This document shows, in pieces, positions 56,347 through 64,000 of a DNA stretch of 64,000 nucleotides. Location of the stretch: the NCBI RefSeq assembly GCF_017316305.2, contig NZ_CP147250.1, forward strand, positions 1,683,501-1,747,500, written 5' to 3'. Below the pieces are notes generated by a model, which did not search any database, was not told the origin of the DNA, and was given only the letters and a program-made list of their open reading frames with translations. Numbering within the stretch: the first letter of the stretch is position 1; every line of letters begins with the position of its first letter. This stretch comes from Enterococcus sp. DIV1094. Its GTDB lineage: Bacteria; Bacillota; Bacilli; Lactobacillales; Enterococcaceae. The translations under genes and the position numbers were made by a program.

Positions 56347-56841
56347 AAAAGTGAAATTTGTAACATGTTTGTTATATAGGAACGTGTTTTTTGTTTTGTT
56401 TCAGTGCAAAAAAACAAATAAAAGCAAGATTTATCTTTAAATCATGAAAAATCAGCTAAAAATCGAGTGAACGATCTCTGATTTTTAACAAAAAGTGAGC
56501 TAAAACCAAAAAATAGTGAGATTATTTAACAGTTTTGATGTTAAAAGTACTTTTTATGATATTTTTGTGTTATGTTTGGAATTTTATGTTAAAAAGTAAT
56601 AGAGGTTGTGAAAGAGAATATGAGTGACACGTTCTTATATTTTTGTTTTGCTAACTTCTAGTATAGAAGACAACAGCTACTCTTCCCCTTTCGTTGTTGT
56701 CTTCTGATATAACGTGAGTAGAGGTTCCTATGTGAAAATACAAGCCTTGATGAAGGTGAGTTTTTATATTAAATATTTAGTGGTTTGAGAAACTTATCAG
56801 AAGAAGCTGTGCGAGATGCACAACATAACGGAGGAAATAGT
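56347..56841 (+). other. Non-coding gap between agrB and the DUF2187-like gene
   Basis: AT-rich, no supportable ORF. It holds GAGGTTGTGAAAGAG near 56604, the same motif as in the 51.2-51.5 kb repeats (read there on the minus strand as GAGGTTGTGAAAGAA). It also holds a strong hairpin at 56665-56705. Promoters for the flanking genes must lie here, but no consensus pair stands out. Confidence 0.5.
56665..56705 (+). promoter_or_regulatory. Strong leader hairpin with a C-rich loop
   Basis: AGAAGACAACAGC pairs with GTTGTTGTCTTCT (12 of 13) around a pyrimidine-rich loop TACTCTTCCCCTTTC. There is no following T-run. The loop could pair with a purine-rich ribosome site downstream, so a leader or small-RNA role is possible. 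Confidence 0.45.
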
Positions 56842-57057
56842 ATGGAAAATGAAAATCTATTTGAAATCGGTAAAACTTATGCCTTTGTATCAGATTTATT
56901 CTGTTCACCAATTGAAGCGGAGATTGAAAAAATCTATGAGAACAGTTTGATGGTTCGCGTTCTCAATTGTGCAGATGAAGACAACGAAACCGCACAAAAT
57001 CTTCATTGGCAATTAGTTGTTCGTAAATCAAATGCTGTAAAAGAATATAGCTACTAA
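56842..57057 (+). CDS. Small DUF2187-like protein
   Basis: 71 aa: an acidic, soluble protein (FEIGKTYAFVSDLFCSPIEAEIEKIYENSLMV-type start) ending with LHWQLVVRKSNAVKEYSY. The arrangement of a short SH3-like barrel followed by a VVRKS-type stretch resembles DUF2187, common in Bacilli; this is a weak match by eye. GGAGG at 56830-56834 fixes the start at 56842; the longer frame from 56785 lacks a ribosome site. Function unknown. Confidence 0.6.
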   Translation: MENENLFEIGKTYAFVSDLFCSPIEAEIEKIYENSLMVRVLNCADEDNETAQNLHWQLVVRKSNAVKEYSY

Positions 57058-57094
57058 AAGCAGATATTCATAAATAAGAATCAAAACTTTTACA

Positions 57095-57155
57095 AATAGC
57101 CAATCAAATTGGGAATGATGAATCGTCATTTTCGGATTTGATTGGCTATTTTTTT
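57095..57155 (+). terminator. Terminator after the DUF2187-like gene
   Basis: AATAGCCAATCAAAT pairs with ATTTGATTGGCTATT, with an inner GAATGATG/CGTCATT stem, followed by T7. Confidence 0.9.
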
Positions 57156-57336
57156 CCACTTTTTATGAAGGAAATCCAGTTTATCTTGGAAGTTTATCAA
57201 TAGATATTTTACTAGTAGCGAGTCATTTCTTCATGTTCAAGAATATCTCCTCAAAAGAGGGAAGCCCCATTTTATTTTTTGTAAAGGTCTGTTAGTATAA
57301 AGAAAATAAATGGAGTAGAAAATAAATAAGAGAAAG

Positions 57337-59541
<2,205 letters not shown>

Positions 59542-59547
59542 ATCGTA

Positions 59548-59586
59548 AAAAGCAAAGCGAGTAAAAATACACTCACTTTGCTTTTT
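59548..59586 (+). terminator. Terminator after the helicase gene
   Basis: AAAAAGCAAAG.GAGT pairs with ACTC.CTTTGCTTTTT (one mismatch) around a 6-8 base loop, ending in T6. The 200 bp that follow are very AT-rich and hold the spx promoter region. Confidence 0.85.
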
Positions 59587-59789
59587 TATTCAAAAAAATA
59601 AATAACTGTATTTATTTAAGTTGATTATAAATAACCGTTGTTTCATCAAAGAATATAACGTTTTATAAATGGTTTAAATAACTATTTTTTATAATAAAAC
59701 GATTTTTATTTATTTTGAAGATAGCGTATGACTGGCATTATTTTGATATTACGTTTAGAATGGGATTACAATTAAAAAGGAGTGAGAAA

Positions 59790-60197
59790 ATGATAAAACT
59801 ATACACTTCGCCTAGCTGTACATCTTGCAGAAAGGCCAAAGCATGGTTACAAACGAATCACCTTGATTTTGAAGAAAAGAATATCTTTGCAGAACCTCTA
59901 TCAGAAAATGAGATCCGACAAATATTGGCCGCGACTGAAGGTGGAGTCGAAGATATTATTTCCACTCGGTCAAAAGTTTATGAGAAATTAGGCATCGATT
60001 TTAATGATTTATCGTTGAAAGAAATGATCCGTTTGTTCAAAGAATACCCTTCTTTACTTAGACGTCCGATTTTACTTGATGAAAAACGAGTATTGATTGG
60101 CTTTAATGAAGATGAAATTCGTGCATTCATCCCTAGAGAAATTCGTGGTGTGGCAAGAAACTTGATCTATATGAAACATAGCGTCTTGTATTCGTAA
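59790..60197 (+). CDS. spx: Redox regulator Spx
   Basis: 135-aa ArsC-fold protein that binds the RNA polymerase alpha subunit and redirects transcription under disulfide stress. The redox switch CTSC (Cys10, Cys13) is intact at the N-terminus (MIKLYTSPSCTSCRKAK). The RRPILLDEKRVLIGFNEDEIRAF block is typical of Spx, and a basic/hydrophobic tail follows. The frame from 59715 lacks a ribosome site; AAAGGAGTG before the ATG at 59790 decides the start. An Spx-like paralogue without the second cysteine follows 17 bp downstream. Confidence 0.9.
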   Translation: MIKLYTSPSCTSCRKAKAWLQTNHLDFEEKNIFAEPLSENEIRQILAATEGGVEDIISTRSKVYEKLGIDFNDLSLKEMIRLFKEYPSLLRRPILLDEKRVLIGFNEDEIRAFIPREIRGVARNLIYMKHSVLYS

Positions 60198-60214
60198 GAA
60201 TAGGAGGAGGCGTT

Positions 60215-60571
60215 GTGAAAATCAAAATTTATAGTTCAACGAATTGTATGATAACCGTCAAAGCGATCCAATGGTTAGAAAAGCAAAGTTTGTCTTACCA
60301 ATTCGTTGATATAGAAAGCAGAGCATTAAGTAATAAAGAAGTCAAAGAGCTATGTAGTTTTGAAAATGCAGATATTGAACAATTATTTACTACATGGTCG
60401 TTTGAATTCAAAAAAATAAAAGCTGGACTTCCTAAGAATAAAGAAGAACAACTTCTATTATTGTGCAAAACGCAACGTCATCTGTTAAGACGGCCTCTGA
60501 TCATCATCGATGATACGTTGTTTGTTGGATACGATCAACGATTGATGGAACAATTGATTTTACATGAATAA
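60215..60571 (+). CDS. Spx/ArsC-like protein lacking the CXXC pair
   Basis: 118 aa, ArsC/Spx fold: IKIYSSTNCMITVKAIQWL has Cys at position 11 but Thr or Ile where Spx has the second cysteine. KTQRHLLRRPLIIIDDTLFVGYDQRLMEQL keeps the RRP block. Start GTG at 60215, with AGGAGG 6-7 bases upstream. It lies in an operon with spx. Without the redox pair it may be a single-cysteine sensor, or may act on polymerase constitutively or as a modulator of Spx. These are inferences. Confidence 0.8.
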   Translation: MKIKIYSSTNCMITVKAIQWLEKQSLSYQFVDIESRALSNKEVKELCSFENADIEQLFTTWSFEFKKIKAGLPKNKEEQLLLLCKTQRHLLRRPLIIIDDTLFVGYDQRLMEQLILHE

Positions 60572-60767
60572 ACTTTATCCAATTGAGTTACATACTGAAA
60601 AAGACAATTGGAATAACCGGCTTTTCCTTAGTAACAAGCCAAAGAATCAAAATATCACCCACCTGTTCTCTGATTTTTTGGCTTATTACCAAAGGCATGC
60701 TACACATTTTCTCAAAGAAAAAACAGTTATTTTTTTCGGGTTCCTACTATATAGAGGGGCAGAATAA
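60564..60767 (+). CDS. Small hypothetical protein coupled to the Spx-like gene
   Basis: A 67-codon frame whose ATG overlaps the previous stop (ATGAATAA), suggesting translational coupling, though no ribosome site is seen. The product is basic with many Asn, Phe and Lys residues and no recognised domain (LFLSNKPKNQNITHLFSDFL). It may be a chance frame. Confidence 0.35.
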   Translation: MNKLYPIELHTEKDNWNNRLFLSNKPKNQNITHLFSDFLAYYQRHATHFLKEKTVIFFGFLLYRGAE

Positions 60768-60883
60768 GAAATGCTTCAGGTACGACCAGAGAAAATAGTT
60801 ATTGACAATCAAATAGAATCAATGGTATATTTTTTTTTGTTGTTTTTTAGTTTTTGCATGATCAATAAAACTTGAAATAATGC

Positions 60884-60912
60884 TTGACGAACAGAAAAAC
60901 ACATGTTAATAT
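60884..60912 (+). promoter_or_regulatory. rRNA operon promoter P1
   Basis: TTGACG (60884-60889), 17-base spacer, TAATAT (60907-60912). First of three promoters before the 16S gene. Confidence 0.8.
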
Positions 60913-60979
60913 AACTGATGTCGTTTAAGATAGTGGGCAACGAATGTTGACTCTATAAAAGATAAAACAAAAAAAGTTG

Positions 60980-61008
60980 TTGACAAATAACAAACGACAA
61001 GTTATGAT
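60980..61008 (+). promoter_or_regulatory. rRNA operon promoter P2
   Basis: TTGACA (60980-60985), 17-base spacer, TATGAT (61003-61008). Consensus -35 and near-consensus -10. Confidence 0.85.
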
Positions 61009-61066
61009 AAGTGAGTTGCTAAAACGACCTCGTGAAAAACGAGTTCAAAAAACTTTTAAAAAATAG

Positions 61067-61095
61067 TTGACAATCAATTGATGGTTTGCTAAGAT
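61067..61095 (+). promoter_or_regulatory. rRNA operon promoter P3
   Basis: TTGACA (61067-61072), 17-base spacer, TAAGAT (61090-61095). The roughly 255-bp leader to the 16S gene follows and holds no gene. Confidence 0.85.
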
Positions 61096-61352
61096 ATAAA
61101 AGTTGCTACGGCAATCACAAACGATAAACGAAGCGGTCGTGTTTCAATTATCACGTAGACCTTTGAAAACTGAACAAAGTAAGACAAACCAAATGTGTAG
61201 GGCGTCTTGATTCAATTCAAGACAACAAACATTTTTAACAAGCAAGCAATATGCTAGCAAACAAATTGAGCTTAACAAATGAACTATTATGATGTTCGAA
61301 AGTAAATTTCGAACTACAGTTCCACATCAGCTATCGCTGTGAGGAACTAGCA

Positions 61353-62918
<1,566 letters not shown>

Positions 62919-62989
62919 AATATTACGGAGACTACACACGTTTGTCGATACTTTGTTCAGTTTTGAGAGGTCTACTCAAAATTTAACCC

Positions 62990-63062
62990 GGGGCCTTAGC
63001 TCAGCTGGGAGAGCGCCTGCTTTGCACGCAGGAGGTCAGCGGTTCGATCCCGCTAGGCTCCA
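62990..63062 (+). tRNA. tRNA-Ala (anticodon TGC)
   Basis: 73 bases with a 7-bp acceptor (GGGGCCT/AGGCTCC, one G-T pair). D-loop TAGCTCAGCTGGGAG, anticodon loop CTTTGCACG with TGC at 63023-63025, and T-arm GGTTCGATCC are present. CCA is not encoded. It lies in the 16S-23S spacer, its usual place in enterococcal rrn operons. Confidence 0.98.
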
Positions 63063-63243
63063 TTAACAACATTTGTTGTTATATACTTGTTCATTGAAAA
63101 CTGGATATTGAAGTAAAAATGTAAGTAATACAAACCGAGAACACCGCGTTGAATGAGTTTTTTAATAAGTTCAATTGCTTATTTTTCTTGATCGGACTTC
63201 TATCGCTAGAAGAAAGATCAAAACCCAACCGTAAGGTTGATAA

Positions 63244-64000
<757 letters not shown>

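Overview
The window is a low-GC Firmicutes chromosome segment, and the 16S rRNA gene at its right end reads as Enterococcus. The 16S variable regions, the malT/malPBMR maltose locus, the tyrosine decarboxylase genes and the codon use fit the E. faecium species group (E. faecium, durans, hirae, mundtii). The species cannot be settled by eye; E. mundtii is one candidate.

Layout. 1-2.6 kb: 3' half of tyrosine decarboxylase and its tyrosine/tyramine exchanger. 2.7-10.2 kb: maltose locus, malR-malM-malB-malP on the minus strand, divergent from the PTS gene malT, with two matching operators in the shared promoter region. 10.3-18.8 kb: an EEP-family hydrolase, a multi-pass membrane protein, a padC/padR phenolic-acid pair, a MerR/MFS/DUF4811 efflux unit, an orphan MazE and a MazEF pair. 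19-28 kb: an ABC exporter divergent from a two-component system, a small secreted protein with a 34-residue membrane peptide, a PadR-DUF1700-DUF4097 operon, a DUF5348 gene and an SPFH gene. 27.7-32.2 kb: a frameshifted yxeA, a BceAB-type ABC transporter, and a complete ISL3-family element (1517 bp, 8-bp target duplication) inserted in the loop of that operon's terminator. 32.3-38.2 kb: DUF2087 protein, then an RpiR regulator, alpha-glucoside PTS EIICB, a GH4 6-phospho-alpha-glucosidase broken by one in-frame stop, and an MFS permease. 38.3-47.8 kb: second MazEF pair, an NlpC/P60 plus glucosaminidase wall hydrolase, an orphan LacI regulator, an ABC transporter operon and an AI-2E-family permease. 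47.8-53.4 kb: phosphotrehalase treA under a TreR-type operator, a second AI-2E-family permease, a block of about 120-bp non-coding tandem repeats, and the zinc lipoprotein AdcA with a Zur-type box.

53.5-56.3 kb holds an agr/lam-type quorum-sensing operon (agrB-agrD-agrC-agrA, minus strand). The signal precursor agrD is only 36 codons, overlaps the end of agrB, and is easily missed. Its core resembles LamD of Lactiplantibacillus plantarum and predicts a small cyclic thiolactone peptide. This is the most interesting system in the window.

56.8-60.8 kb: a small DUF2187-like protein, a UvrD/Rep-type helicase, Spx and an Spx-like protein lacking the second cysteine. 60.8-64 kb: three consecutive consensus rRNA promoters, 16S rRNA, tRNA-Ala(TGC) and the start of 23S rRNA.
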